A stretch of DNA of 25,127 nucleotides from an uncultured Clostridia bacterium (GCA_947600345.1 CANQGC010000007.1:1-25127); one strand, 5' to 3'; positions 13,133 through 20,714 are shown, counted from the first letter of the stretch. Notes: generated by a model from the letters alone, not told the origin. A program made the numbers and translations.

Positions 13133-13831
13133 CTAAAGGGTGCGGAGGAGTTTGACGCAGCGGCCAAGGATTCGGGCCTGGTTCGTGGGGACGATGACCA
13201 TCTCGAATTCCCGGTCGAAGGATTGCAGCTGGATGCGCAGGCCGTCGAGCTTTTGCACCTTGCGCACGATGCGCCTTCCCTTGTGCTCCACCAGCATCAG
13301 CGCGCCGTCGTGGGCCATGTTGTCCGGCACGGTCAGCAGCAGGTCGCCCGCGTGTACCCGGAAGCCGCGCAGGCTGTCGTCCGGCATGCGGAAGTAGAGC
13401 ACCTTGTCCGGCGCGCCGCCCTCGATGCGCTTGTCGATGATGGGCGTGAGCACGTGGTCGAGGGCCACGCCGTTCTCGTCCACCACCGGCACCCTTCGCA
13501 CCACGCCGCCCAGCGCGTCCAGCCAGGCATCGGTGGCCTCGTCGGTCGCTTTCTGCTGCTCCGGCGGCACCGGCGCGGGCACCACGTAGGCCCGGGGCCG
13601 GGGGCGAAGCTTCACCTCCGGCTCGGCGGCCACCTCCAGCTCGGTGGACACCGGGCTCTCGCTGCCCAGCAGCTTCAGGATGCGCTGGGCCTGCTCGTCC
13701 GATACGATGCGCCTGCCCGACTCGATGTCCTTGATGACGCTCTCGGCCATGCCGCACTTCTTGCCCAGCTGCTTCTCCGTCAGCTTCGCGCTCAGCCGCG
13801 CCCGGCGGATGGCGTCTCCCAGTCTGCTCAT
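13133..13831 (-). CDS. XRE-type helix-turn-helix regulator with S24/LexA-like C-terminal domain
   Basis: A 232-residue protein. Residues ~4-56 form a Cro/CI-type helix-turn-helix (LTEKQLGKKCGMAESVIKDIESGRRIVSDEQAQRILKLL). A Pro/Glu-rich linker follows, then a C-terminal domain whose RMPDDSLRGFRVHAGDLLLTVPD resembles the Ser-containing active-site loop of S24 peptidase/LexA-like domains; VRKVQK could supply the lysine. Whether it self-cleaves is uncertain. The ATG at 13831 follows GGAGGG. It lies 50 bp after rluD on the same strand and is probably the last gene of that operon. A 10-bp direct repeat, ATGTACGTCA, occurs twice just upstream. Its 3' end abuts family II hairpins. Confidence 0.8.
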   Translation of the reverse strand: MSRLGDAIRRARLSAKLTEKQLGKKCGMAESVIKDIESGRRIVSDEQAQRILKLLGSESPVSTELEVAAEPEVKLRPRPRAYVVPAPVPPEQQKATDEATDAWLDALGGVVRRVPVVDENGVALDHVLTPIIDKRIEGGAPDKVLYFRMPDDSLRGFRVHAGDLLLTVPDNMAHDGALMLVEHKGRRIVRKVQKLDGLRIQLQSFDREFEMVIVPTNQARILGRCVKLLRTL

Positions 13832-13845
13832 TGGATTCCCTCCAT

Positions 13846-13867
13846 ATGTACGTCATAATGTACGTCA
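13846..13867. repeat. Tandem 10-bp direct repeat upstream of the XRE gene
   Basis: ATGTACGTCA occurs at 13846-13855 and 13858-13867, a 12-bp period. Placed 15-36 bp before the start codon, between rluD and the XRE gene, it could be an autoregulatory site. Confidence 0.45.
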
Positions 13868-13880
13868 GCGGTATCTGCGT

Positions 13881-14798
13881 TCAGTTCTGCTTCAATCTCC
13901 TCCGCCACTCGGCGAAGCGCGGCTCCGGCGGGGCCTCGAACAGCAGCTCCTCGCCGCTGCGGGGATGCACGAAGCCGATGCGGAAGGCGTGCAGCAGCTG
14001 CCCGCCCTTCACCGGATAGGGCATCTTCTTCGGCCCGTAGAGCGGGTCGCCCAGCAGCGGGTGACCGATGGAGGCCATGTGCACGCGAATCTGATGGGTG
14101 CGGCCGGTGGTGAGCCGGCACTCGAGCAGCGTCGCGCCCCGCAGCCGCTCGATCACCCGCCAGTGGGTGGTGGCGTCCCGGCCGTCCGGCACGATGGCCA
14201 TGCGCTTGCGGTCCACCGGATGCCTGCCGATGGGGCCGGAGACCGTGCCCGCGTCCTCGCGGAAGTTGCCCTGGGCGATGGCCAGGTAGGCGCGCTGCAC
14301 GCTGTGGGCCTTGATCTGTTCGGACAGCGCCTGGTGGCTGAAGTCGTTCTTCGCCACGAGCAGGAGCCCCGAGGTGTCCTTGTCGATGCGGTGCACGATG
14401 CCCGGCCGCAGCTCGCCGCCGATGCCGGACAGGTTGTCCAGGCAGTGGAGCAGCGCGTTGACCATCGTGCCGTCGGGGTTGCCCGCCGCCGGGTGCACCA
14501 CCATGCCCGAGGGCTTGTAGACCACGGCCAGGTCTTCGTCCTGGTAGACGACCGTGAGCGGGATGTCCTGGGCCTCGACCTTCGCGGGCGTGGCGTCGGG
14601 GAGCTCGATTTCCACCCGGTCGCCGCCCTTGAGCTTGAAGCCCGCCTTGGCCTGGGGCGCGCCGTTGACGGAGACATGCCCGTCGCGGATCAGCGCGCCC
14701 GCCCGGGAGCGGGTGACGTTCGCAGCCTGGGCGGCGATCACGTCCAGGCGCTCCCCGGCCTCCTCGCTGGCGACGACGCGCGAAAACAGTTCACTCAT
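13881..14798 (-). CDS. rluD: RluD-family 23S rRNA pseudouridine synthase
   Basis: A 305-residue enzyme converting uridines of large-subunit rRNA to pseudouridine. An S4 RNA-binding domain (~16-65) precedes the catalytic domain. The family motif is HRIDKDTSGLLL, with catalytic Asp139, and GRTHQIRVHMASIGHPLLGDPLYG follows in the second half. The length is usual for RluD-like proteins. The ATG at 14798 overlaps the end of lspA by 8 bp, so the two are translationally coupled, a pairing common in Bacillota. Exact target positions cannot be read from the sequence; RluD, RluC-like or YlyB are all possible, with YlyB being the Bacillus lspA neighbour. Confidence 0.94.
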   Translation of the reverse strand: MSELFSRVVASEEAGERLDVIAAQAANVTRSRAGALIRDGHVSVNGAPQAKAGFKLKGGDRVEIELPDATPAKVEAQDIPLTVVYQDEDLAVVYKPSGMVVHPAAGNPDGTMVNALLHCLDNLSGIGGELRPGIVHRIDKDTSGLLLVAKNDFSHQALSEQIKAHSVQRAYLAIAQGNFREDAGTVSGPIGRHPVDRKRMAIVPDGRDATTHWRVIERLRGATLLECRLTTGRTHQIRVHMASIGHPLLGDPLYGPKKMPYPVKGGQLLHAFRIGFVHPRSGEELLFEAPPEPRFAEWRRRLKQN

Positions 14799-15267
14799 GC
14801 TTCTTCCCCCGCTCGCCGAGGATCAGCGAAAGTATGACCAGTCCCGCGCCCGCGCAGACGAACACGTCCGCCGGGTTGAACACGGCGAAGTTCACGAAGT
14901 CCAGCCGGATGAAGTCGATCACCCGGCCGCAGGCGATGCGATCCCAGAGGTTGCCCAGCCCGCCACCGACGATGAGCCAGAGGCCGATGCGCTCCAATGC
15001 GGAGTTATCAGGGTGGGCGAGCTGGTAGATCAGTATGCCGAGCATCAGCGCGCCGGTGAGGGCGATCAGCAGCCAAGGGGCGCGGCCGGAGAGCATGCTG
15101 AAGGCCGTGCCGGAATTCTCGGTGTAGGCCCAGCTCAATATGCCGGGGATGGCGGTATGCACGCCCGAAGGCGCGAGCGACTTCGCGGCGGCGCACTTGA
15201 GCAGGCGATCCGCCGCGATCGCCGGAAGCGCCAGCCACCAGAGCCTACATCCGCGCCTCAATTTCAT
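14791..15267 (-). CDS. lspA: Lipoprotein signal peptidase (signal peptidase II)
   Basis: A 158-residue, four-helix membrane aspartyl protease that removes signal peptides from prolipoproteins after Lgt has acted. Both catalytic aspartates are present: Asp118 in GRVIDFI and Asp134 in FNPADVFV; ENSGTAFS (50-57) and GGGLGNLWDR (101-110) are the other conserved boxes. It overlaps rluD by 8 bp at the 3' end and the DUF5665 gene by 23 bp at the 5' end. Lgt, its upstream partner in the pathway, is encoded at 20742. Confidence 0.95.
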   Translation of the reverse strand: MKLRRGCRLWWLALPAIAADRLLKCAAAKSLAPSGVHTAIPGILSWAYTENSGTAFSMLSGRAPWLLIALTGALMLGILIYQLAHPDNSALERIGLWLIVGGGLGNLWDRIACGRVIDFIRLDFVNFAVFNPADVFVCAGAGLVILSLILGERGKKHE

Positions 15268-15463
15268 GGATGACCTCCGCGATGAACCCGCCGATGAGCG
15301 GGATGTTTTCGGTGATGATGCCGCGCAGCAGCACCAGCGCCGCCGCGCCGAGCACGGTGAAGCCGAAGGAGAAGCCCAGCCCCCGCAGCATGCCGTAGAA
15401 CAAATTGCTGAGGATCAGCCGCCTGCGGCTGCTCACGTACTCGACGTATTCGTCCAGGCGCAT
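15245..15463 (-). CDS. DUF5665-type small membrane protein (5' end uncertain)
   Basis: Seventy-two residues from the ATG at 15463: RLDEYVEYVSSRRRLILSNLFYGMLRG, a membrane helix (GFTVLGAAALVLLRGII) and PLIGGFIAEVIHEIE. This matches the DUF5665 pattern known from Clostridia; function unknown. Family members usually have 15-20 more N-terminal residues, and the frame here does continue upstream with plausible sequence (IEIKDSDRGLIEKLISTLER) but offers no ATG, GTG or TTG before the hairpin region. Either the short form is used or a rare start codon is. It is the first gene of the DUF5665-lspA-rluD block after the hairpin-rich gap. Confidence 0.75.
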   Translation of the reverse strand: MRLDEYVEYVSSRRRLILSNLFYGMLRGLGFSFGFTVLGAAALVLLRGIITENIPLIGGFIAEVIHEIEARM

Positions 15464-16077
15464 GCGCTCCAGCGTGGAGATGAGTTTTTCGATCAGCCCC
15501 CGATCGGAATCTTTGATTTCGATCGCCCCCTCTCTGGGGGGAGGGTTCCCTTTTTCGAAGGGGAATATGTGATTCCCCTTGCGGATCCCCTGGGGTGGGG
15601 AATCCCCACTGGGGATTCCCTGCAGCGAAAATCCTTGCGGATTTTTGCTGGCTGCCTCACGGCAGGGAGAGGCGGCTGCCGCCGCGTAGACGCCTCACGG
15701 CGTGGGTGGCGGAATCCCCACTGGGGATTCCTTACAGCGAAAATCCTTGCGGATTTCCGCTGGCTGCCTCACGGCAGGGGCCCCTCCCGGGGGGCCAAGG
15801 AGAGATGGGGAGCGTCAAGCGCTCCCCGTTCCCTCCTTGGATTCTCCCCTCCCTTTCCTGACCAGGGCTGCGGCCCTGGACCCGGGGCTGGCGTTAGTAC
15901 TTCTTGCGGAACGTTCGGTTATCGGGCCGACAATACCGGCCCTCTGTAGCCTTTGGTTTTTGGGCTACGGGGGACGGGGAGCGGGTACGGGCGGAGCACG
16001 GGGTAGGGTACGGAGCGGGGGCAGAGATGGTGGGGCTGCGCCCTTGCCCCTGCTGGGGTGGGGAGGGGTGGGGAGAA
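15464..16077. repeat. Hairpin-rich intergenic array (family III)
   Basis: No gene is present. Stems in order: CCCCC/GGGGG (15526-15540); 9-bp stem, loop ATGTG (15558-15580); then a two-fold repeat with a 112-bp period. Each unit has GGAATCCCC-ACT-GGGGATTCC (15599-15619, 15711-15731), AGCGAAAATCC-TTGC-GGATTT..GCT (15624-15649, 15736-15761) and CTGCC-TCAC-GGCAG (15652-15665, 15764-15777). ACGCC-TCAC-GGCGT (15690-15703) reuses the TCAC loop with a different stem. Further right are GGGGAGCG/CGCTCCCC (15807-15827) inside CCAAGGAG/CTCCTTGG (15795-15840), and CCAGGGC-TGCG-GCCCTGG (15862-15879). Loops are conserved between copies. Confidence 0.8.
16055..16073 (+). other. G-quadruplex motif
   Basis: GGGGTGGGGAGGGGTGGGG: four runs of four guanines with single-nucleotide loops, the most stable class of parallel quadruplex. 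It lies 168 bp downstream of divIVA, on the strand opposite to that gene, directly before family II hairpin A. In the divIVA transcript it would be C-rich. Confidence 0.75.
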
Positions 16078-16233
16078 ACGAAGAAATCTGGCGCTCGGCC
16101 TTATGGCGCCAGATTTCGTCGCCTTGCGGCAGGCTTGTTTCGGAAAGCGAGGCAGGACTTCCGGGCCTTGGATCTATGGGCCCGGAAGTCCGTCGCTTCT
16201 TCGCGGCAGCAGGTGGAAGCCGGCACTGCCGGC
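16078..16233. repeat. Family II covarying hairpins, copy Y
   Basis: Hairpin A: 12-bp stem (16083-16094 with 16106-16117), loop TCGGCCTTATG. Hairpin B: 13-bp stem (16155-16167 with 16179-16191), loop TTGGATCTATG, followed by GTCGCTTCTTCGCGGCAGCA and GGTGG. Hairpin C: GCCGGC-ACT-GCCGGC (16219-16233), 9 bp from the divIVA stop. The order is identical to copy X at 12976-13132. The stem sequences differ, and the two 11-nt loop types are swapped between A and B. Confidence 0.85.
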
Positions 16234-16241
16234 CCCGCCGG

Positions 16242-16778
16242 CTATTTGTTGGTCAGGGAGGCCAGGTGCTCGTCGATCAGGGCGCGGAGCTTGGTCTTGT
16301 AGTCGTCGATGGTGCTGCGCAGGCGGTCGGCCTCGGCGGTCAGGTCGGCGATGGTCTGCTTGGCCGTCTCCGAGATGCTCTCGGCCTTGGCGTTGGCGTC
16401 GGCGACGGTCTTCTCCGCGGTGGCGTTGGCGTCGTCGGTGGTCTGCTTCGCCTCGCGCTTGGCCTCGGACACCGTCTCATCGGCGATGCGCTGGGCGCCG
16501 ATCAGAGATTCGCGGATCGCGTTCTCCAGATTCTTGAAGTAGGCCTGCTCGTTGTAGTCGGGCAGTCGCTTCTGCATCTCGGCGTTGGCGCTCTTCGCCT
16601 CGTCCAGCGAGGTCTGCAGCTGCTTCACCTGCTCGGAAAGGCTCAGATTGTCGCGGAGCATCACGCTCCACTGCTCCGCCAGCTCGTCCAGAAAGTCGTC
16701 CACCTGCTCCATGCTGTAGCCGTTCTCCGAAACCGCGGTGAATTCCTTCTCCTGAATGTCCTTTACACTGATTGCCAT
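16242..16778 (-). CDS. divIVA: DivIVA-domain cell-division/polarity protein
   Basis: A 178-residue coiled-coil protein. The N-terminal DivIVA motif (ISVKDIQEKEFTAVSENGYSMEQVDDFLDELAEQW, residues 3-37) senses curved membrane; the rest is a long heptad-rich coiled coil (~40-178), including an Ala/Glu/Thr-rich run (EAKREAKQTTDDANATAEKTVADANAKAE). It is expected at septa and poles, organising division. The ATG at 16778 follows GGAGA at 7 nt; an upstream ATG at 16808 lacks a ribosome binding site. It follows ylmH in the conserved sepF-yggT-ylmH-divIVA order, and is followed by about 780 bp of hairpins before the next gene. Confidence 0.93.
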   Translation of the reverse strand: MAISVKDIQEKEFTAVSENGYSMEQVDDFLDELAEQWSVMLRDNLSLSEQVKQLQTSLDEAKSANAEMQKRLPDYNEQAYFKNLENAIRESLIGAQRIADETVSEAKREAKQTTDDANATAEKTVADANAKAESISETAKQTIADLTAEADRLRSTIDDYKTKLRALIDEHLASLTNK

Positions 16779-16835
16779 ATGCGCATCTCCTTTTCGGTGT
16801 GTAGTCATGTGGTCGCTTGTGCGTTCGCCGGGCGT

Positions 16836-17588
16836 TCAGCCCGTGTATCGGAAGAGGCGCACAGCCTGCCGCCCCTTGCGCGTGATTCCCTCGAAGCCCT
16901 CCACGCGCATGCGCCCGTAGCCGCGCACCGAGAGCAGATCGCCCTCGCTCAGCGGCGCGTCGCCGCGCAGGATCTCCGCGTGGTTGCGCTTCACCAGCCC
17001 CGATTCGATGAGCCTCTGCGCCTCGCCGCGGGAGAGCTTCAGTCCCGCCGCGAGCACCGCGTCCAGCCGGAGGCTGGCCACCGTCACCCGCAGGAGCACA
17101 CCCTCGGGCGCGCGCAGGCGGGGCGCCTCCCGCGCCTGGCGCAGCTTGAGCCGGGCCCGCCCGGCGCTGTCCAGATTGAGCAGCGCGTAGTCCTCCACGT
17201 CCCGGTGGACGAACAGGTACGCCGTGCCCTCCGCCTCGCCCAGGGCGATGTCGCCCACGGAGTCACGCTCGATGCCCAGGCCCATCACCGCGCCCAGCAG
17301 GTCGCGATGGCCGGGGCTCGCGTACTTGGAATTCCAGCATAGCTCCAGGCAGCGGATGGGGTAGTCCGCCTCCCCGGGCGCCTCGTCCGCCCAGAAGGCG
17401 GCCACGCGCCGCTCGGCGTCCGCGTATCCGCCCCAGAGCGAGAGCTTCGCGCCCGCCTCATTGGCGGCGGCGCGGCATTCCCGCTCCATCGCGGGCTCCA
17501 GGAAGCGCGTGAAGCAGCTCTGCCCCGTGTGCGCGGCCCGCAGCGCCAGCTCTCGCAGGCGCTTGCGCTCCAGTTCCTCCGCGCCCAT
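16836..17588 (-). CDS. ylmH: YlmH-family S4-domain RNA-binding protein
   Basis: A 250-residue protein of the YlmH family encoded next to divIVA in Bacillota. The N-terminal part (CFTRFLEPAMERECR; WGGYADAERRVAAFW; YPIRCLEL; HRDLLGAVMGLGIERDSVGDI) is family-typical, and the C-terminal S4 domain (~172-238; RLDAVLAAGLKLSRGEAQRLIESGLVKRNH) binds structured RNA. In Bacillus a YlmH protein has been linked to ribosome rescue. The ATG at 17588 overlaps the yggT stop by one base (TGATG), so the two are coupled. Confidence 0.92.
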   Translation of the reverse strand: MGAEELERKRLRELALRAAHTGQSCFTRFLEPAMERECRAAANEAGAKLSLWGGYADAERRVAAFWADEAPGEADYPIRCLELCWNSKYASPGHRDLLGAVMGLGIERDSVGDIALGEAEGTAYLFVHRDVEDYALLNLDSAGRARLKLRQAREAPRLRAPEGVLLRVTVASLRLDAVLAAGLKLSRGEAQRLIESGLVKRNHAEILRGDAPLSEGDLLSVRGYGRMRVEGFEGITRKGRQAVRLFRYTG

Positions 17589-17875
17589 CAGCGCACACCG
17601 CGAAGCAGCGCGTACAGCGCCCACCAGAGCCGGTTGATCACCGTCAGCCCGATCAGCGAGAAGAAGTAGCTGAAGTCCAGCGGCACGTTGGTCTTGCGCA
17701 TCAGCCACAGGCTCAGCTGCCGGAACGGCGAAACGAAGGGCTGGATGAACATCCCCAGCCAATCCACGACCGCGTTGCGGGCGTTGAACAGCGTCAGAAA
17801 CCAGTGGATCAGGATCGCGACGCGCAGCACGCCCAGGAACGCCGATACGGCCTGAAAGAATCTGTACAGCGTCAT
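17588..17875 (-). CDS. yggT: YggT-family membrane protein
   Basis: Ninety-five residues with two membrane helices (~8-28 and ~62-85) separated by the conserved amphipathic FIQPFVSPFRQL segment. In Bacillota this family sits between sepF and ylmH; its role is not settled, with septum or osmotic functions proposed. The ATG at 17875 follows GGAGGTG at 7 nt. It lies 70 bp downstream of sepF. Confidence 0.92.
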   Translation of the reverse strand: MTLYRFFQAVSAFLGVLRVAILIHWFLTLFNARNAVVDWLGMFIQPFVSPFRQLSLWLMRKTNVPLDFSYFFSLIGLTVINRLWWALYALLRGVR

Positions 17876-17945
17876 GGCGCGCACCTCCGTCTGCGAAGGA
17901 GAGATTAGGGGGGAGTCCCCGAAGCGATCCGTGTCGGGGCCGGGT

Positions 17946-18605
17946 TTAGTAGCCGTAGCGGGAATCCGCGTCGTAGGTCTCATTCACCTCGACGCCGGCG
18001 GGGGCGATCAGGTAGGTGTGCTCCGAGGCCTTGCGGATGGTGGCGTGCAGCGCGAACACCGCTCCGGAGAGCGTATCCACGGCGCGCTGCATCAGCCGCA
18101 CGTCGAGCTCGTCCATCGTCAGCACCACGGTATTGCTGACGATGAGGTTGTCGATCACGTCGCAGCAATCTTCCAGGTTGCGCAGGGTGAACATCACCGT
18201 GCGCGGGCGGGAGGATCCCCGGGGCGCGCTGCGCTGCACATCGGCGGGCGCGTCGTCCAGGTTGCCGAAGCGGGACGAGCTGCGGGGCGTGTAGTCATAG
18301 CGGCCCTGCCGGGGCTCGCTCTGCGGCGCGCGGCGGTTGGGCGCGCTGCGCGTGGGCTGGTCGAAGCGGCTGCGGCCGTTGCTCCGGTTCGTGCGCGCCG
18401 TCGGGCGCGCGGAGTCGTAGGACCGCCGGGGCACCATGGAGGAATTCTGAGGCGGACGCACCGGCTGGCGCGGGGGCACATAGCTCTGCTGGCGGCCGTA
18501 GTCGCCCGACTGATATTCGTCCTCGTAGATGTCCTGCGGATCATCCTCTTCCACCAGACCGATCAATTCCAGAACGCGGCCGAAGCCGCCGCCCTTCTTA
18601 GCCAT
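17946..18605 (-). CDS. sepF: SepF, FtsZ-anchoring cell-division protein
   Basis: A 219-residue protein. The C-terminal SepF domain (~131-219; VMFTLRNLEDCCDVIDNLIVSNTVVLTMDELDVRLMQRAVDTLSGAVFAL) polymerises and binds FtsZ. The N-terminus (MAKKGGGFGRVLELIGLVEEDD) forms the membrane-targeting amphipathic helix. The linker (~40-130) is long and rich in Arg, Ser, Pro and Gln, with repeated RSNGRSRF/RSAPNRR-type segments, and is longer than in Bacillus. The ATG at 18605 follows GGGGGA. It is downstream of yggS, in the usual order. Confidence 0.94.
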   Translation of the reverse strand: MAKKGGGFGRVLELIGLVEEDDPQDIYEDEYQSGDYGRQQSYVPPRQPVRPPQNSSMVPRRSYDSARPTARTNRSNGRSRFDQPTRSAPNRRAPQSEPRQGRYDYTPRSSSRFGNLDDAPADVQRSAPRGSSRPRTVMFTLRNLEDCCDVIDNLIVSNTVVLTMDELDVRLMQRAVDTLSGAVFALHATIRKASEHTYLIAPAGVEVNETYDADSRYGY

Positions 18606-18680
18606 TTCAGATCCCCCTTTGTGTTCGGCCGCTTTGCCCGGCGCGGGCGCCGCTGCCTTTGGGAAATGTCGCTTCAAATA

Positions 18681-19385
18681 TCATCTGTGCTGCCGCTCGC
18701 CGAACAGCGCCCGGCCCAGACGCACCATCGTGGCGCCCTCCTGGGCGGCGACGATGCAATCTCCCGACATGCCCATCGAGAGCGTGTCGAAGGCGGTCCC
18801 TTCAATTCCCTCGTCCCGGAGCCGCTCGAACCACTCCCGCATGCGCCGAAAGTAGGGGCGCAGCGATTCCGGATCGTCCGTCAGCGGCATGATCGCCATC
18901 AGGCCCCGCAGCCGGAGGCCGGGGAGCTTCGCCCAGCCGCGCACGAGGGCCTCCAGCTCGTCCTCGTCCACGCCGCCCTTCTGGGGCTCCCGGGCGATGT
19001 TCACCTGCACAAGCGCGTCGAGCCTGCGGTTCGCGGCGCACGCCCGGCGGGAGAGCTCCTGGGCCAGGGCGTCCCGGTCCAGCGACTGCACCATGTCGAT
19101 CCAGGGCGCGATGTACTTGACCTTGTTGGTCTGAAGCGTTCCGATCAGGTGCACGCAAAAGCCCGGGTTCAGCGCGTCGCGCTTCTCCATGAGCTCCTGC
19201 ACGCGGTTTTCGCCGATGGTGGTCAGCCCCGCCTCCCAGGCGAGGTTGACGGTCTCCGCGCTCTGCGTTTTGGTCACGGCGCAGATCTGCGCGCCGCCCC
19301 ACCGGGCGGAGGCGTCCGCGATGCGCTCGCGCCAGAGGCGGGCGTTCGCCATTATCATTTCCCGGCGTTCCATAATCTCACTCAT
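18681..19385 (-). CDS. yggS: YggS-family PLP homeostasis protein
   Basis: A 234-residue TIM-barrel pyridoxal-phosphate-binding protein that maintains PLP and amino-acid balance (no catalytic activity is known). The PLP lysine is Lys39 in ICAVTKTQSAE; GENRVQELMEK, HLIGTLQTNKVKYI and SMGMSGDCIVAAQEGATMVRLGRALFGER are the family boxes, the last binding the phosphate. Its ATG overlaps the upstream gene's stop by 4 bp (ATGA). It sits directly before sepF, as in many Bacillota. Confidence 0.95.
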   Translation of the reverse strand: MSEIMERREMIMANARLWRERIADASARWGGAQICAVTKTQSAETVNLAWEAGLTTIGENRVQELMEKRDALNPGFCVHLIGTLQTNKVKYIAPWIDMVQSLDRDALAQELSRRACAANRRLDALVQVNIAREPQKGGVDEDELEALVRGWAKLPGLRLRGLMAIMPLTDDPESLRPYFRRMREWFERLRDEGIEGTAFDTLSMGMSGDCIVAAQEGATMVRLGRALFGERQHR

Positions 19386-20563
19386 TTGATCAATACGCGC
19401 TGGCCCACGTCGAGCGCGCCCTCCACCAGCGGCTGAATCAGCGCGTTCTTGCCGTCATTGGAGAGCACCTCCACCGGTATGAACGTGCCGCCGGGCACAT
19501 CGTAGAGCCACACGCCCGTCTGCCCGTTCTGCTCGGTGAGCGCGCGGGTGGTGATCGACAGGCCGGAGATGGTGATCGACAGCATGGCCTTGCCGGTGCG
19601 CTGGTAGATCAGCGGGCCGATGGGGTCGTCGATCTCGAACACCGCCAGCAGCTGGCCCGCGCCCTTCTGGACGCTGGTGACCCGGGCGGTGAAGGCCAGA
19701 TCCTCGAAGCCCTGAATCTGCAGGTAGTACTCCTGGTCGACCACCGGGTTCCAGGAGGTGTCGGTGTTGACGATGGCCACGTACCAGCGGTCCTGGTTCA
19801 CCAGGCGGTAGACCGGCGTGGAGTTGCCGGAGTCGGAGCTCAGCCTTCCGCCCCCGATCACCGTGCGCACGTCGGCGGCGGTGAGGGAGGGGAGGTTCTC
19901 CACGGTCAGGTCCTTCTCATAGCCGTCCGTGTAGAAGGAGACGACGCCGCTTTTGGACGCGGTCTCCACGCGCCGCCAGGACTGGATGTTGGTCATGCGC
20001 GTGTTCTCCTCCTCGTAGAGGCGGGTCAGGCGCGCGTCCTCGCGGCGGTTCTGGCGCAGGTACTCCTGGCGGTTGACCATCGCGCTCTCCAGCTGCCGCG
20101 CGGCGGACAGGAGGCTGCCGCGGGTGTCGCGGTTGACCAGGTGCTTGAACTCCAGCACCATCATGTCCACGATGGTGTCGTAGCGCTCCAGCGCGGCGTC
20201 CTTGATGTTTTGCAGGATCGTGTTCTTGTGGTACTGCTGGATCTCGGCGCGGGTCTCCTCCAGGCGCGCGAGCAGGCGCTCCGAGTAGCCCGCCGAGTAG
20301 GTGTAGGCCACCGTGTCGCCCTGGTTGACCAGCGTGTTCTCCGAGGCCACGTACTCCACGCGGGCCATCGATTCCGCGCTGACCACGTTCTCGTCGCGGA
20401 TGATCACGCAGTCCATCGACTGGGAGTACTGCGTGTTGGCCGTCATGATGACCGCCTCGCGGCCGCCGAGGTTCAGGTGCGGGCGCACGATCAGAAAGGC
20501 GATCACCAGAACGATCAGCAGGAAGATGTAAAACCTTCCCGTCGCCCTTCTTCTCCTGCGCAT
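19382..20563 (-). CDS. HlyD-like periplasmic-adaptor-type membrane protein
   Basis: A 393-residue single-pass protein: a poly-Arg start (MRRRRRATGRF), one membrane helix (~10-27), then an extracytoplasmic part with a biotinyl-lipoyl-like half (VASENTLVNQGDTVAYTYS), an alpha-helical hairpin (~95-200; LARLEETRAEIQQYHKN...LLSAARQLESAMVNRQEYLRQNRRE) and a second beta half. This is the HlyD/membrane-fusion architecture, in a variant that Clostridia often encode upstream of yggS-sepF without a transporter. Its role there is unknown; a function in envelope or division is inferred from context. The ATG at 20563 (GGAG 8 nt upstream) is preferred over one at 20569. It is the first gene of the division operon. 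Confidence 0.85.
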   Translation of the reverse strand: MRRRRRATGRFYIFLLIVLVIAFLIVRPHLNLGGREAVIMTANTQYSQSMDCVIIRDENVVSAESMARVEYVASENTLVNQGDTVAYTYSAGYSERLLARLEETRAEIQQYHKNTILQNIKDAALERYDTIVDMMVLEFKHLVNRDTRGSLLSAARQLESAMVNRQEYLRQNRREDARLTRLYEEENTRMTNIQSWRRVETASKSGVVSFYTDGYEKDLTVENLPSLTAADVRTVIGGGRLSSDSGNSTPVYRLVNQDRWYVAIVNTDTSWNPVVDQEYYLQIQGFEDLAFTARVTSVQKGAGQLLAVFEIDDPIGPLIYQRTGKAMLSITISGLSITTRALTEQNGQTGVWLYDVPGGTFIPVEVLSNDGKNALIQPLVEGALDVGQRVLIK

Positions 20564-20645
20564 AGCCATCGCTCCATCACTGTCAGATTATTTCCGCATA
20601 ACTCTCGCAAAAGGGCATAAAACCCCCATTGAGAGCCTATTTTGT

Positions 20646-20674
20646 ATTATACTCGATTATTTCTCCCGGCGCAA
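20646..20674 (-). promoter_or_regulatory. Promoter of the HlyD-like/yggS/sepF operon
   Basis: On the minus strand: TTGCGC (20669-20674), a 17-bp spacer and TATAAT (20646-20651). The leader of about 75 nt contains a CTCTC/GAGAG inverted repeat. Confidence 0.7.
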
Positions 20675-20684
20675 TGATGATGTA

Positions 20685-20714
20685 TTGACATTTTCGTGCC
20701 AAAATGATTATAAT
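20685..20714 (+). promoter_or_regulatory. Consensus promoter of lgt
   Basis: TTGACA (20685-20690), an 18-bp spacer and TATAAT (20709-20714), 28 bp before the start codon and diverging from the HlyD-like promoter. Confidence 0.8.

Noticed and set aside
15702..17342. Long plus-strand open frame through the hairpin array and opposite divIVA/ylmH
   Set aside because: It runs through palindromic DNA and then antisense to two well-supported genes; the translation has no domain.
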